DNA from: Pyricularia pennisetigena
Lineage: Eukaryota > Ascomycota > Sordariomycetes > Magnaporthales > Pyriculariaceae
Reading direction: 5' to 3'
DNA length: 64,000 bases
Assembly: GCF_004337985.1 (NCBI RefSeq)
Contig: NC_043744.1
Span: 1,490,730 to 1,554,729 of the forward strand
Positions within the stretch are counted from its first letter, which is position 1. Every line of letters starts with the position of its first letter. Shown here in pieces: positions 11,501 to 22,476 of the stretch. Made by a program: the position numbers and the translations under genes. Below the pieces are notes generated by a model. That model was not told the origin of the DNA. It searched no databases and saw only the letters and a program-made list of their open reading frames with translations.

Positions 11501-13981
11501 AGTTGCCGCTGTAACTGTAGCCGACCGCGTCCAGCTCCTTGTAAAAGAGCTTGATGTCGACCGGGTTGGCATGGGGCGGCGATGGGCCCGGGGCGGGGAG
11601 AGAGACGGCATCGCCAAAGGTTATAACCATCTTGCCTTGGGCGGAGAGAGACAGGCTTGTCTCACGGGAAAGGCAAGATGCGATCCCGAACTCCACTTGA
11701 ACCCGTTCGGCGGTGGTGGAGGTGACGTTTGCGGTGAGAGTCAACTCGGCCATGTCGTCGGCGTCGTCAAACGTGACCGCTTTGTCAATGGTCAAATCCA
11801 ACATCTCCACCATCCCGACGGGCTTGTCCCCGGCGACATGAAGCGCACCCTCCATGGCGAGAATCACGTAGCCGGCAGCGGGGAACACGGCCTGGCCCTG
11901 CAGCTCGTGCCCCTGCATCCATTCGTGATCCCGCGGGCGGAAAAAGTTGCGCCATTGCAACCTGGTCGTTGTGCTGCTGGGCAACAACGTACCGAGTAGA
12001 AGATGCGGCCGAGGTCCATGCAGCGCCGCCTGCGTAGCCCGGGATTCGGACCAATACACCCGCGAATGGTCCCAACTGTAAGTCGGGAGACGTTTGGACA
12101 CGTCGACGGGCTTGGTGCCGCGCACCTTCTCGACGAATTTCGCGCCATCGACGATACCCTGAGCGCCGAAGCGTTCCCACAGGTAGCCAAGGCACGTGCC
12201 GAACGCAGCGACGTCGTCCCCGCCTCGCTGCAGACATCCGGTGTAAGGGATGTCCTCGGCCCCGACCGCCGCGAGAGTGTTGGTCGCGGGGGCCTTGAGC
12301 GTCGGGTGCGGGCCAACCTCGATCGCGGCGTCGAGCTTGTTCTCGAGCCCGGCCTGCTCCAGCGCCTGGCAGAAAAGCACCGGCGACACCAGGTTGTCGG
12401 ACCAGTACTGCGCCGTGACGTCTTCCAACGCCATGGTCGTCCCCTGACGCACGGAGGAGTACCATTTCACGCCGTTGCCCCTGCCGTCCGGCGTCGCACA
12501 GCCGCACTCTTCCAGGGCGGCCGTGTACGGTTCCGAACAGGGGAGCATGTGGTGGGAGTGGTAGGCCTTGTCGACGCGCAGCAGCCTCGCGAACTTGCCC
12601 TCGTCCTGCAGGATCTCGACGACTTCCTCGAGCGCGTCCACGTCGCCCGAGAGAGTCACGCTGTCCGGGGAGTTGCACGCGGCGATGCAAACCCTGCCCT
12701 GGAAATCCTCCAACTCGACCAGATCCCTGGCGTCATCCAAAGACATCCCCGCTGCCAACATGGCGCCGGCCTGGCCGGTCGGGCTGGACGCGTGGGTGCT
12801 GGTAAAGCCACGCAGGTAGGCGATGCGGATGGCCTGGGTGGCAGAGATGAAGCCCGCAGCGAACGCGCAGCCGATCTCGCCCGAGCTGTGGCCGACGATG
12901 GCGTCAAAGTTGATGCCGGCCGCCGCGAGCAGTTGCACCAGGACGATTTGCACGGCGGCGCAGAGCGGCTGGGAGTACGCCGCCAGCCGGACGTTTGACT
13001 CGTCTCCCTCCCGCATCAGCTGCTCCATCAGCGTCCAGCCGGGGCGGTACTGCTTCGGCAGCGTCTGCAGGCTGACGTCCAGCTCGGCCACGATGCGGGC
13101 CGCGAACGGTACACGCACGACCAGCTCCTTCATCATGGCGGGCCACTGGGCGCCCTGGCCGGTGAAGACGCCGAGGATGCGAGCGGTGGGGTTCTTTGGC
13201 GTGTAGTCGACCCCGATTTCCCCCTTGAGCGCCTCCTGTATGGCGCCGACGAGGGTGGTGAGGTCAGCTGCGGCGATGGCGTGACGCAGCGGGAGAACGG
13301 AGCGTTTTTGCAGCAGGGTGTAGGCTACGTCTGTAATGTTGAGTGATGGGTCTGCTTTCGCGAGGGACAGGAACTTCTCCAAGCTCAACTTTAGTGAACG
13401 TTTGGTGCGGGCAGAGAATACTAGCGGGAGGGCGTTGGCGGAGGTGGTGGTGGTGAGGGGTTTGAGTGTGATGGGCGGTTTGTATTCTTCCACAATGGCA
13501 TGCGCGTTCGTTCCACCAAATCCTGTTGCTGTTCGTTAGCAGCTGATGCGAGCCCAAACAACGGAATAACACGACCGAAACTCACCAAAAGAATTCACAC
13601 TCGCCCTCCTCGGCTGGCCCTCGGCAACAGCCGGCCACGGCGTCGCTTGCTGCGGCACTCTCAGGTGCTTTGTAAACGGCTCAACCCGCGGACTGAGATT
13701 CTCCAGGAGCATGTTGGGCGGCACGATGCCGTTCTGCACTGCAAGGCTGCATTTCAGCAGCCCAGCAATACCCGCCGTGCCCTCGGTATGTCCGATTACC
13801 GTCTTGATGGAACCGACGTACAAATCCTGCCCTTCCTCGCTGTTGGAGAAGAACGCTTTGGAAATGGCCTCTGCTTCTTGCGGATCACCAGCGGGCGTTC
13901 CAGTTCCTGTTTATTTCGTTTGGTAAGCGACTCGAACACTGTAATGATGAAATGATGAAAGCATGGAAGATTGATGGGGAT

Positions 13982-14016
<35 letters not shown>

Positions 14017-15188
14017 GTATATATACGTACCATGGGCCTCAAAGAACTGCGGCCGGCCTTCGGGCTTGTTCAGATCCAGCCCGGCCCGCGCATAGGTTGC
14101 CCTGATGAGTGATGCCTGCGCCACGTTGCTCGGCATGGTGATTCCGGTGGTGCGGCCGTCCTGGCCGACGCCTGTTTCACGGATCAGGGCCTCGATTGAA
14201 TCACCATCCGCCAAGGCCTGGGAGAGGGTTTTGAGAACAACACACGCTATTCCCTCCTGCTTGCTGTTAGTCTTTCCGTCCTGGGGGAATAACTTGTAGG
14301 AGGAAACAAATTTGGTGGAGGAAAAAAAAAAAGAAAACATACTCCTCTTGCATATCCATCTGCTCCGGCATCCCACATGCGTGACCGTCCTGTAGGTGAA
14401 AGCATAGACAATTTGCTTTCCGTAATAAAATTTACTTGGTAATCGTCAGCCCCTTTCTAAATTTTCAGATAGATGCCTACTGTGATGTGCTCAACTTACA
14501 TGGTGACAGCATCAAGTTCGCACCCGCCGCCACTGCGACCCTGCTTGTGCCGGACCGCAACTGCTGCACGGCGTGGTGGACTGCAACCAGCGACGAGCTG
14601 CAGGCCGTGTCGATGGTCATCTGCGTCCGTGTCAGCGCAAATCATCCCTATCACCCATCAGCAACGCACGAGGAAGCAACTCACACTAGGCCCATGCCAG
14701 TCAAAGAAGTAACTCAACCGATTGCTCGCGATGCTCGTCGCGGCACCAGTCGCCAAGTAGGTGGGGATGGCGTCGAGATCTCCGACCTTGGTGAGCTCGA
14801 AATCGTGCGTCATGATACCAACGTAGACTGCGGTGTCAGAACCCTTGAGCCCGCCCAGCGTTTGACCCGCCGCACACAGCGCGTCGTATGTGGCTTCCAG
14901 CAGCTGCCTCTGCTGCGGGTCCATGCTCTCGGCCTCGCCGGCCTGGACATTGAAGAACTGTGCATCGAACGTCTTGACGTTGTTCAAGAAATACCCTTGC
15001 CGTGCGTTGGTGCGCCCGTGATGACTGCCGTCCGCGTGGTGGAAGGCGTCGGCGTTGAAGCGGTCCTTGGGTATTTCTGTCTGAAGGTCACGCGGGCTCT
15101 TGAGGAAGTTCCAGAGGTCAGAGGGCGTGGACAGGTCACCTGGGAAGCGGCATGCGCTACCGATAATGGCGATGGGTTCTGGGGCCAT
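5510..15188 (-). CDS. Highly reducing polyketide synthase with C-terminal condensation domain (LovB/ACE1-type)
   Basis: Twelve exons (15188-14685, 14620-14500, 14434-14343, 14256-14031, 13906-13586, 13522-10795, 10689-10469, 10387-8242, 8157-7815, 7729-7327, 7238-7118, 7037-5510) total 8754 nt, or 2917 aa. Domains in order: KS (Cys175 in DTACSSS, His314 in EAHGTGTP, His354 in IGHTEG); AT (Ser634 in GHSSGE); DH (His960 in HxxxGxxxxP, Asp1133 in DxxxQ); C-methyltransferase (SAM motif LEIGAGTGS near 1402-1410); a region with no convincing ER motif; KR (nucleotide loop near 2069, Ser2200/2201, Tyr2214, Asn2218); ACP (Ser2400 in GIDSL); and a C domain (about 2470-2900). The order matches lovastatin nonaketide synthase LovB (about 3000 aa). 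The enzyme should build a methylated, reduced polyketide, with enoyl reduction supplied in trans. The C-domain signature reads HRLAGDG where HHxxxDG is expected, so the catalytic second His is Arg (residue 2624). There is no A-T-R module after it. Confidence 0.95.
13907..14030 (-). repeat. (AT)n microsatellite in PKS intron 4
   Basis: This 124-bp intron splits the KS active-site codon series (GAG GCC CAT G|GA). Most of it is AT dinucleotide repeat (about 13983-14026), with interruptions by G. It is low-complexity sequence prone to length change. Confidence 0.85.
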
Positions 15189-16702
15189 TGTGATGTGAAA
15201 AAAAAAAAAAATGTTGCAGGTGAAGTGTCTGTCCGTTAACGAGTATGGAGAAGCTGTGATGGGTATCTTGAAAGAGTCTTGGCTGGCGATGATTCACCTC
15301 GCACCGCGATAAGAGTCCTACAGGCTTAGGCGAGGTATTCCCGCACCGGCGTGCATCATGGTTATAAATCACCCGGTCGAGGCCATGAGCCGACGGATGG
15401 CATCGCAAAGAGCTCGATCAACCATGCCAGGATGTGATTATCGTTCAAGATACCACATCCCAGTTTCGGCGTCTGGCCAACCCCGACTCCAACCATGGCC
15501 CACCGCACAACATATCAAACAAACTCTAACGGCACATAGTCAAGCAAGCCTCACCAACCACAATATTTTGGGGTCCCGCAGCGTATAGTCCCGAAGTATA
15601 ACCCCTCGGACAAGAGCCAGCCGTCGAAATAAAGCTCAACTATACCCGGAACGCTGCGTCTCCCCCTGGTGCCATCCGCCCTGGCGGCAGTTGCGGTGGG
15701 GAGGGGGGCGTGCGTCATCCACAGACCCCTGAAGATTTACCCCTACTACAGTAGGTAGCACTGTCTGTGCCAATTTTTATCGGCCGAGAAAGGCCAGTAC
15801 AGACTGTAACCTTTCTGAATCATGTCCTAGTCGATTTAGAAAAGGCGGGGGAGTGGGACCATGTGCAGAATCATTCTCCATATAATAAGAAGAAATAAGA
15901 GAAAAAAGAAAATGGCTCATATCCCAGCATAGCTCACCCGATTTGGAAAGCTGCTCGCACAGCCTACATATATCGATCGACGGAAATATCCACTGCTACT
16001 ACGGTACTTGGGTACATAGTACGTAGACTAGCAGGGTAGAGGGAATCCCTTACAGTTGTGGAGAATATACTTTTCTGTGGTATTTTTCACGCCGATCGTA
16101 TATACAAGCTCACTGGATAAATGCAGCGGAAAACACTTTGTTTTTGTTCATTTCCTATTACAGCAAGACTTGAAGTTATCAAACCCCGTTTGTGCCATCT
16201 CGTCTTGTATCAAACTGCCCAAGGGCAACACGGTGCGGGACCTGGTGGTCGTGCCGTGCTAGTCAGTGCATTGCTTGCGTGCTTTCTCTCTTTGCTTGAT
16301 CGGGAACTAGTGCTGTGGGTCGGAATCCCCATCACTTGACCGCTCTTGATATTTGTCTCTAGCCTAAGGGCACTCACTGCAAGTCATGTCATGGCTCTTT
16401 CGCGCGCAGGTTGCTTGGGTCTTGGGTCGAGCCCCGTCAGTTGCATAAGAGGCTTGATGAAGGACTTGGTGAAGGACTTGGTTACGGAAGCTGGTTGATA
16501 ACAAAAACTTGAAATGATCAAAACTTTGTCCCGTAAAGGTTTTCATTCTATATTTGGTAGAGATACTATACGCTGCCGTGGGTGGTAATCAGAAACCCAG
16601 CAGAAGTAGAAGTTTATTGTAGCATCAATGGCACCATCGGCGACATTGATCACCAACCCAGCCGAGACAGTCATAGTTGAACAAGGTCAAAACTCAAAAG
16701 CC
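15189..16702. promoter_or_regulatory. PKS promoter and intergenic region
   Basis: This 1.5 kb lies upstream of the PKS ATG and downstream of the kinase stop. A run of A on the plus strand (15198-15211) sits just before the PKS start. I see no gene, and no regulator-binding site that I can name with confidence. Confidence 0.4.
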
Positions 16703-17758
16703 CTAACCCATCAGGATCCCAATCTCGCTAGACTCCAAAAACTCCCAGTTCTTGTTGGCACCCGCCCGCAGAAACTCTATTGCTCTCTCCCGCCAGGCTG
16801 CAACCTCATCCTCGGTGCAGCCCCAAAGGCGCTCCGCTATGCGCATAAAGTAAACCAACATGACCCCAGTAAGCATCCCGGCCTTGATCTTGAACGCTTC
16901 GTCGATGATGCCGGCAGAGTGCAGTCTGTATGCCTGCAAAAATGCCGCAAGCATCCCGCGGTCTCCGTGCTTCGCCTCCAGGACCATGGCCTCGACCGCC
17001 CACATGGCCACGTCACCCACCGCCTCGCCAAACTGCGACAGCTCCCAGTCCACAATGTACAGATCCGGCTTGGGACCTCCCGCCGAGGACAGCAGGGTGT
17101 TCATCGGGCGGAAGTCCCACGCCGTCAACGTCCGGGCCGTCTGCACCCCGCGCAGCGCCGCCAGCACCGCCTCGCTTTCGGCAGGGTCCGGCAGTGCGGA
17201 CTGCACGAGCTTGTCCAGAAACCCGCCGGGGTTGTAGAACCGACCGAGCTCCGGGTTGACGGGGTCGAAGCCGCCCGGGCCCTCGGCGACGCCGGCGGTC
17301 TGGAGGTTCCCCAGCCACTTGCCGACGCGCGCGCCAACGTCGGCGTAGTCCAGCTGCTGGTCCTGCGCAAACGCCTCGAGCAGATTGACGTCGCCGGCCC
17401 AGGACATGATGAAGCCGTTTTCCGTCTGCTGCAGCACCGTCGGCACGCGCACCGACGGCTCAGCTGCCGTCGCGGCGGCCACCACGGGCGAGTTGAGCGC
17501 GCGGACTTCGATGGCCAGACGGGCGGGCGAGACGGCGTCGTCGCTGTACTTGGGCGTTGAGTCGGCGCACTTGAGCACGGCCGGCGATGGCGCCGGGTGC
17601 AAGGGACTGTGGAAGCCGTCCAGCCGCCACAGGTAGCAAGACGTGCCGGCTGTGATGGGAGTTGCAGATTTGCAGGTTATTTTGTTTTCCGCCAAGTAGC
17701 TGTTGATGTCCCCCGCCCAGTGTTGGGGGTGTGATGGTGGGCTTGTTGTTGCGGGCAT
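16703..17758 (-). CDS. APH-family phosphotransferase-like protein (kinase fold)
   Basis: A 351-aa intronless ORF of the aminoglycoside/choline kinase-like (APH) superfamily. Visible elements: an AVLKCAD strand with the likely ATP-binding Lys63, Glu84, a hinge (FIMSWAGD, about 117-123), a Brenner-type catalytic loop AWDFRPMN with Asp215 and Asn220, and IVDWE with the metal-binding Asp237. The loop differs from the usual HGDxxxxN: the His is Ala. Members phosphorylate small hydroxylated or amino compounds. In a biosynthetic cluster it could phosphorylate an intermediate or a self-resistance target; both are guesses. It was once divergent from the adenylating enzyme now at 22477 with only about 310 bp between their start codons, before a retrotransposon landed between them. 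Confidence 0.85.
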   Translation of the reverse strand: MPATTSPPSHPQHWAGDINSYLAENKITCKSATPITAGTSCYLWRLDGFHSPLHPAPSPAVLKCADSTPKYSDDAVSPARLAIEVRALNSPVVAAATAAEPSVRVPTVLQQTENGFIMSWAGDVNLLEAFAQDQQLDYADVGARVGKWLGNLQTAGVAEGPGGFDPVNPELGRFYNPGGFLDKLVQSALPDPAESEAVLAALRGVQTARTLTAWDFRPMNTLLSSAGGPKPDLYIVDWELSQFGEAVGDVAMWAVEAMVLEAKHGDRGMLAAFLQAYRLHSAGIIDEAFKIKAGMLTGVMLVYFMRIAERLWGCTEDEVAAWRERAIEFLRAGANKNWEFLESSEIGILMG

Positions 17759-17979
17759 TGTAGTGTTCGGTGTGGAATATGTCTTTTTTTTTAAAGTTTG
17801 TTGCGTTAATTAAAGATATGCGTGTCATGAGCTGGCTTTGTCTTGGGAGAAACTATTGCCTATCAAGCCGTATTTATAAAGTTTGGGGACGGAGAGGGGA
17901 ACGAGGTCAGTGGGGCGGGAGACACATATTTATATTCATGGCCCGGCCGCCCGAATGTAAGTCATGCTGCCTTGCCCAG

Positions 17980-17994
17980 CTCCTTGTTCACTGC
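17980..17994 (+). repeat. Target-site duplication, left copy
   Basis: CTCCTTGTTCACTGC is repeated perfectly at 22388-22402. The first C may instead be the last base of the element's tail, giving a 14-15 bp duplication. It defines the insertion point of the LINE-like element. Confidence 0.85.
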
Positions 17995-19105
17995 CAACTC
18001 TCTCCCGTACACAAAATTTTCAGTATGGGCGCACGGACCATGCTGTTAACGTTTGCGCGGGACTTCCGCCTGTAGCCCTAACAGGCGCGCACACACGAAA
18101 AACTCTTCAACCTGTCGCCCTAAGCACCGTCACTACACGGAACGCCTTTCCTCGCAACACCCATGTATAATCGACAGATCTCCCCTTTGACGAGTTTTCC
18201 ACTGATCGCGGTGAAGGAAGAGTCCGATCGGCGGCTCGGCGCGCCACCCGCATAGAGGCGCACAAGACAAGGCCCAATCTCGCGATGCGAGCCAGCGTGG
18301 CACAAAAAAAAAAAAAACTTTGCCAGCCGGAAAGGCAGGCGTCCTTCCCCGGAAGGCTAGACAATACGGTTTAAAAGAAAGGGAAATTAGGCTGAGAACC
18401 ACCCGACGGTTCTTCGAATCGACAGGGCACCCTCTCACCCCCTCACACCTTCTGGGATTGCCTGCAGCGAGGAGGTAGTGCCGTTACGGGGGTTGGTTAG
18501 TTGTACGTGGACCGGAAGCACTGTGCCGGCGCGGCAGTCTCCAAAGGGTCCCGACAGCAAGACGTGGTCGGCCCATTGCTGGAGACGGCTTTGGGTAACG
18601 GGAAGCAAGAAACGTGGGCACGGCCTTGGTTCGCACCCTTGGTACACCCCGTGGACGGTGGGCCGTGGTGGAATAGTGTGACTGAGGCGCCCCATGCTTC
18701 TCACTCGCACTGGGAATCTGCGCCGGGTCTGGAGGACGGGAAGAACTCGATTGCATTCATGTCCACATTGTGGCGCTGGGCTAGCCCAGGAACCAACGGG
18801 GGACTAGGCTGTGGATGGACATGTACGGGGTGTCGCCGGCTTTTCGAAGCTTTCTACTCGCACTAGGGACGTACACCGGGGCAGATGATGTCGTCGGCAT
18901 GTTAGGCGGAAGAGACGCTATTTTAGCCGGAGAGGACGGATGCGCGCGTCGGTCTATCAAGAGGCCTTTTTGTGGATGCGGTAGGCTTAAGGTGCAAACC
19001 TTGTATTTACGTGGCAGGCTGGGTATCCAGCGACTAGGAGGGCTCTAGCTGGCCTGTCCGTTAGAGGGTCTGGTCCAACCCTGTGACTATAGTTTACTGT
19101 AGGAA

Positions 19106-22100
19106 ATGCAAGGGGCGGGAAAAAGGGGCAGTTCGGCTCCCTGGTGGACCGAAAACTGCCAGCGGCTCTGGTCCGAATTCCAGCGGGTTAAACGGAGCGC
19201 TGTAAATAGGGCAGACGCCTCTGCCGAGGAAAAAGCCTATACGAAAGGGGTGCGGGCCGCGAAGCGGGAGTACTGGAGGCACCGGATCGACCAACTGCGC
19301 GACGATAAGGATTTGTGGAACATGGTGGGCTGGCTGGGAGCCGGACCACGCCTCCGGTCCCCGCCGCTGGTTATTAACGGCGAGCAAGTGAGCGAGCCTT
19401 TAGCAAAAGCGGAAGCACTGCAACGGGAGGTGCTTGGCCGATTTTCGGCGGAGGATGACCTGCAGGGAGACCCCTTGGAGGCCTGGTCGCCGGACGAGGC
19501 TAAAATCCCTTGGGACACCCAGGTTAGTGCGGAAGAGGCGGAGCGCTCCTGCATTGGGGTTACGAGCACGTCCCCGGGCATCGACGGAATGACCGTCCGG
19601 CTACTAAAAGCCGGATGGGCTTCGTTGGCCGAGCCGGTGCGCAGGCTCTACCAACGTTGCCTGGAACTCGGACATTTCCCAGCGCCTTGGAAGAAGGCCG
19701 AAGTCGCGATGCTACCGAAAACGGGGAAGAAAGACCGGAGCAGCGTTCGATCCTGGCGGCCTATAGCCCTCCTCTCCTGCATCGGAAAAGGCCTCGAGAG
19801 GCTCGTTGCACGCCGGATAGCTTGGGCCATACACGACAACGGGCTCCTTAGCTGCACCCACGGCGGTGCCCTACCCAAACGATCGGCGACGGATCTGGTT
19901 TGTGCCCTCGCCCACGATATCGAGCAGGCTCTAGCTCGCGGGGAGGAAGTCACCCTTGTCGCATGCGACGTCCAAGGCGCCTTCGACGCCCTCCTCCATG
20001 GGCGATTGATACGGAAAATGCGGAGCCTCGGGTTTAGTAAAATGCTCCTCAGGTTCGTGATTAACTTTTTAAGCGGCCGCCAGGCCCGAGTCCGGCTGGA
20101 GGGTACGACCACGGGCTTTAGGCGGCTCGGGTGCGGCACCCCGCAAGGGTCTCCCCTTTCCCCGATCCTATATATGCTATATTTGGCGTATCTCGTCAAA
20201 AACGGTACGAAGTGGCGGTTGGCATATGCAGACGACGTGCTTACATGGAAATCGTCACCCTCGTTGGAGGAAAACGTACGTTGGCTGGAAGATAAACTCC
20301 GGGATATGCACGAAATTGCGGCGGAAGAGAAAATCCATTTTGCAGCGGAAAAGACAGAGGTGATCCATATCACTAAGAAAAGGCACGGTCGCAACCCGGA
20401 AATCCGGATTAATGGTAGAACGGTTACCCCGGTCCAACTACCGGGCGGTCGACGCGGACAAAGCGCCTCCGGGGCCGAGCGCTACCCGGGCATGCGTTGG
20501 CTTGGTTTTTGGTTCAGCCGACGGCTAGACGGGCGCCGCCACGTGGCCGAAAGGGCTGCCAAAGCAATGGCGGTCGCTGCTCACCTCAAAGGCTTTGGGG
20601 CAGTAAAATACGGACCGCCTGCGGCTGCACTTCGCAAGGCAGCGGTGGCATGCGTGGGTTCCTCGGCCACCTACGCAGCCGAGGCATGGTACAACCCAGC
20701 GCACAAACAAAGAGGACTCCTCAAAGCACTGAACAAACCGCTGGTTTTAGCGGCACGGGCAATCCTCCCGGCGTATAAAACCACCCCCTCGTCCACTGTT
20801 CTCAGGGACGCAGGATTACCCTCGGCCCGCGTCGCGCTGGCCTACACCCGCCTGAAATACGGCGCCCGACTAAGGCTCGCGGACAAGGGGCACCCCCTTG
20901 TCAGCCGCCTGCGTGAAACACCTCGTGCCCGCAACTCGGGCCATTCGGCCACAACCCTGCAAACGGCTGCACAACTTCTCCCGCGGATCCGGAGACTAGA
21001 GTTGCGCGCACCTCGCAATGCCCCGGATTCTCGCACTGACCCCACCGGAGGAGTCCCGAAAGAGGAAGCGGCCCGCCGCTTTATCGAATGGCTGGACATG
21101 GTATCACCTGACGATATCGTGGTATATACGGATGGTTCGGAAAAACACGAAAACAACTGCGTCCAAATAGGGTACGGATGGGCCGCTTTTAGGGCGGGCC
21201 TGGAATTTGCCGCAGGCTCCGCATCTATTACGCCGGAAAGCCACGTTTTCGACGCCGAGGCGATTGGCGCCCTAAAAGGGCTACAGGCGGCAGCCAAGGC
21301 CCAGCCAGGCGCCCGGATCTGGATTTGTGTGGACAGCACCTCGGTTATTTGGGGTCTTAGAGGCGACGCGCCGCGTTCGTCCCAATGGGCCTTTCTGGAG
21401 TTCCATAACCTTGTCGATCTACTCCGAAAACAAGGTACCGAGGTTCGGGTCCGTTGGTGCCCTGGGCACCAGGGAATCCCGGGAAACGACCGGGCTGACG
21501 AGCTGGCCAAGGCCGGCTCCGCCGGACCGCCGGACCCAGACCCGAGGGCTCAGCAAACCACGTATAGCGGTGCCGGCACGGTCCTCAGAGCCATTCTTTC
21601 GAATATAGAGAAGGACTGGTGGCGTAAAGAACTCTGTGAACGGTCCCCCGCATATAGGGAATGGAAATTCAAATACACACCGAGAAAGGAGCCCGAGGAA
21701 CTGCGTTTGCCAAGACCCCTACTGGGCCATTATTTGGCCATGAGGACCGGCCACGGCGATTTCAAAGCCTACCATGACCGTTTCAACCACCAGGATGCAA
21801 ACACCTCGTGTGCCTGGTGCTGGAAGCGGACCTCCCCTGAACACCCGGTGCACTGCCGCTTTTCGCGGGCGGTGTGGAGAAACTGGCCGTGGCTTGACAA
21901 CGAGCGGCCGATCGGGCCGCCAGACCGCGCCCAACGCCGCAAATTCTTCCAGACAAGCCTCGGGCAACCGAAAAGCTTTGAGGCGTTTTCGATAGCCACC
22001 AACTACTTCAGCGCCCGCCCCAGAGCGGCCCGCCAGCGCCCCGCGCGCCACGAACGCACTTTACGCCTAGGGACACCGATCGTAAACGACTCGAACTCTG

Positions 22101-22111
22101 ACGAGGAATAG
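19106..22111 (+). CDS. Reverse transcriptase / RNase H polyprotein (ORF2 part) of the LINE
   Basis: A 1001-aa uninterrupted ORF. Reverse transcriptase blocks are clear: SSVRSWRPIALLSCIGK, CDVQGAFDALL, GTPQGSPLSPILYMLYL and the catalytic AYADDV. The C-terminal third has an RNase H domain with VVYTDGSE, an acidic DAEAIGAL helix, CVDSTSVI and CPGHQGIPGNDRADELAK. A zinc-knuckle-like CAWCWKRTSPEHPVHC follows near the end. The ORF opens at APWWTENC, the linker that normally follows the apurinic-like endonuclease, and a stop (TAG at 19100) closes the frame just upstream, so the endonuclease is missing from this ORF. It may be mobile only with help in trans. Confidence 0.93.
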   Translation: MQGAGKRGSSAPWWTENCQRLWSEFQRVKRSAVNRADASAEEKAYTKGVRAAKREYWRHRIDQLRDDKDLWNMVGWLGAGPRLRSPPLVINGEQVSEPLAKAEALQREVLGRFSAEDDLQGDPLEAWSPDEAKIPWDTQVSAEEAERSCIGVTSTSPGIDGMTVRLLKAGWASLAEPVRRLYQRCLELGHFPAPWKKAEVAMLPKTGKKDRSSVRSWRPIALLSCIGKGLERLVARRIAWAIHDNGLLSCTHGGALPKRSATDLVCALAHDIEQALARGEEVTLVACDVQGAFDALLHGRLIRKMRSLGFSKMLLRFVINFLSGRQARVRLEGTTTGFRRLGCGTPQGSPLSPILYMLYLAYLVKNGTKWRLAYADDVLTWKSSPSLEENVRWLEDKLRDMHEIAAEEKIHFAAEKTEVIHITKKRHGRNPEIRINGRTVTPVQLPGGRRGQSASGAERYPGMRWLGFWFSRRLDGRRHVAERAAKAMAVAAHLKGFGAVKYGPPAAALRKAAVACVGSSATYAAEAWYNPAHKQRGLLKALNKPLVLAARAILPAYKTTPSSTVLRDAGLPSARVALAYTRLKYGARLRLADKGHPLVSRLRETPRARNSGHSATTLQTAAQLLPRIRRLELRAPRNAPDSRTDPTGGVPKEEAARRFIEWLDMVSPDDIVVYTDGSEKHENNCVQIGYGWAAFRAGLEFAAGSASITPESHVFDAEAIGALKGLQAAAKAQPGARIWICVDSTSVIWGLRGDAPRSSQWAFLEFHNLVDLLRKQGTEVRVRWCPGHQGIPGNDRADELAKAGSAGPPDPDPRAQQTTYSGAGTVLRAILSNIEKDWWRKELCERSPAYREWKFKYTPRKEPEELRLPRPLLGHYLAMRTGHGDFKAYHDRFNHQDANTSCAWCWKRTSPEHPVHCRFSRAVWRNWPWLDNERPIGPPDRAQRRKFFQTSLGQPKSFEAFSIATNYFSARPRAARQRPARHERTLRLGTPIVNDSNSDEE

Positions 22112-22364
22112 ACTTACTGCCTTTTCACCCACACTTCACGGCACAAGCCGTCAGACGAACCCTCCGTGCACCTTAGGCACGGGGTCGCGTCAGTGAACTA
22201 ACCCCCTAAGCAGGACCGGGCCCGAACCCGGTCAGGCACGATCCGCCTCTGCCCTCCTTGTTTTCCCCCTGTGTAAATAAAGAAGATAGAACGCGCGCCG
22301 AGATACCCCTCGGGAGGTTGCTAACGGCCGGCTAACAAGCCGGGCTGAGCCCGGCGTTAACTAA

Positions 22365-22388
22365 TACTACTACTACTACTACTACTAC
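22365..22388 (+). repeat. (TAC)8 tail of the LINE
   Basis: Eight tandem TAC units lie at the 3' end of the element, immediately before the right target duplication. Confidence 0.9.
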
Positions 22389-22402
22389 TCCTTGTTCACT
22401 GC
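22388..22402 (+). repeat. Target-site duplication, right copy
   Basis: It matches 17980-17994 perfectly. It lies only 74 bp before the ATG of the adenylating enzyme, so the insertion split that gene's promoter. Confidence 0.85.
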
Positions 22403-22476
22403 GATACTGCATATATATCCAAACACAAATATAGTAGTTCCACACACACAAACACACACACACACACACTTTCGTC

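Larger units (their letters stand above)
17995..22388 (+). mobile_element. LINE-type (non-LTR) retrotransposon, Tad1-like, 4.4 kb
   Basis: The element is bounded by a perfect 14-15 bp duplication and ends in eight TAC repeats (22365-22388), a usual 3' signature of LINEs copied by target-primed reverse transcription. It carries one long intact ORF (RT and RNase H, 19106-22111). The first 1.1 kb (17995-19105) holds no recognisable endonuclease or gag-like ORF, only short frames broken by stops, so the copy seems 5'-truncated or internally deleted relative to full Tad1-like elements. The perfect duplication and the open ORF point to a fairly recent insertion. It shows no obvious RIP-type decay. 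Confidence 0.9.

Noticed and set aside
18435..19048. Small ORFs before the reverse transcriptase ORF as possible gag or endonuclease
   Set aside because: No zinc knuckle or endonuclease motif was seen and frames are broken. Treated as non-coding 5' part of the element.
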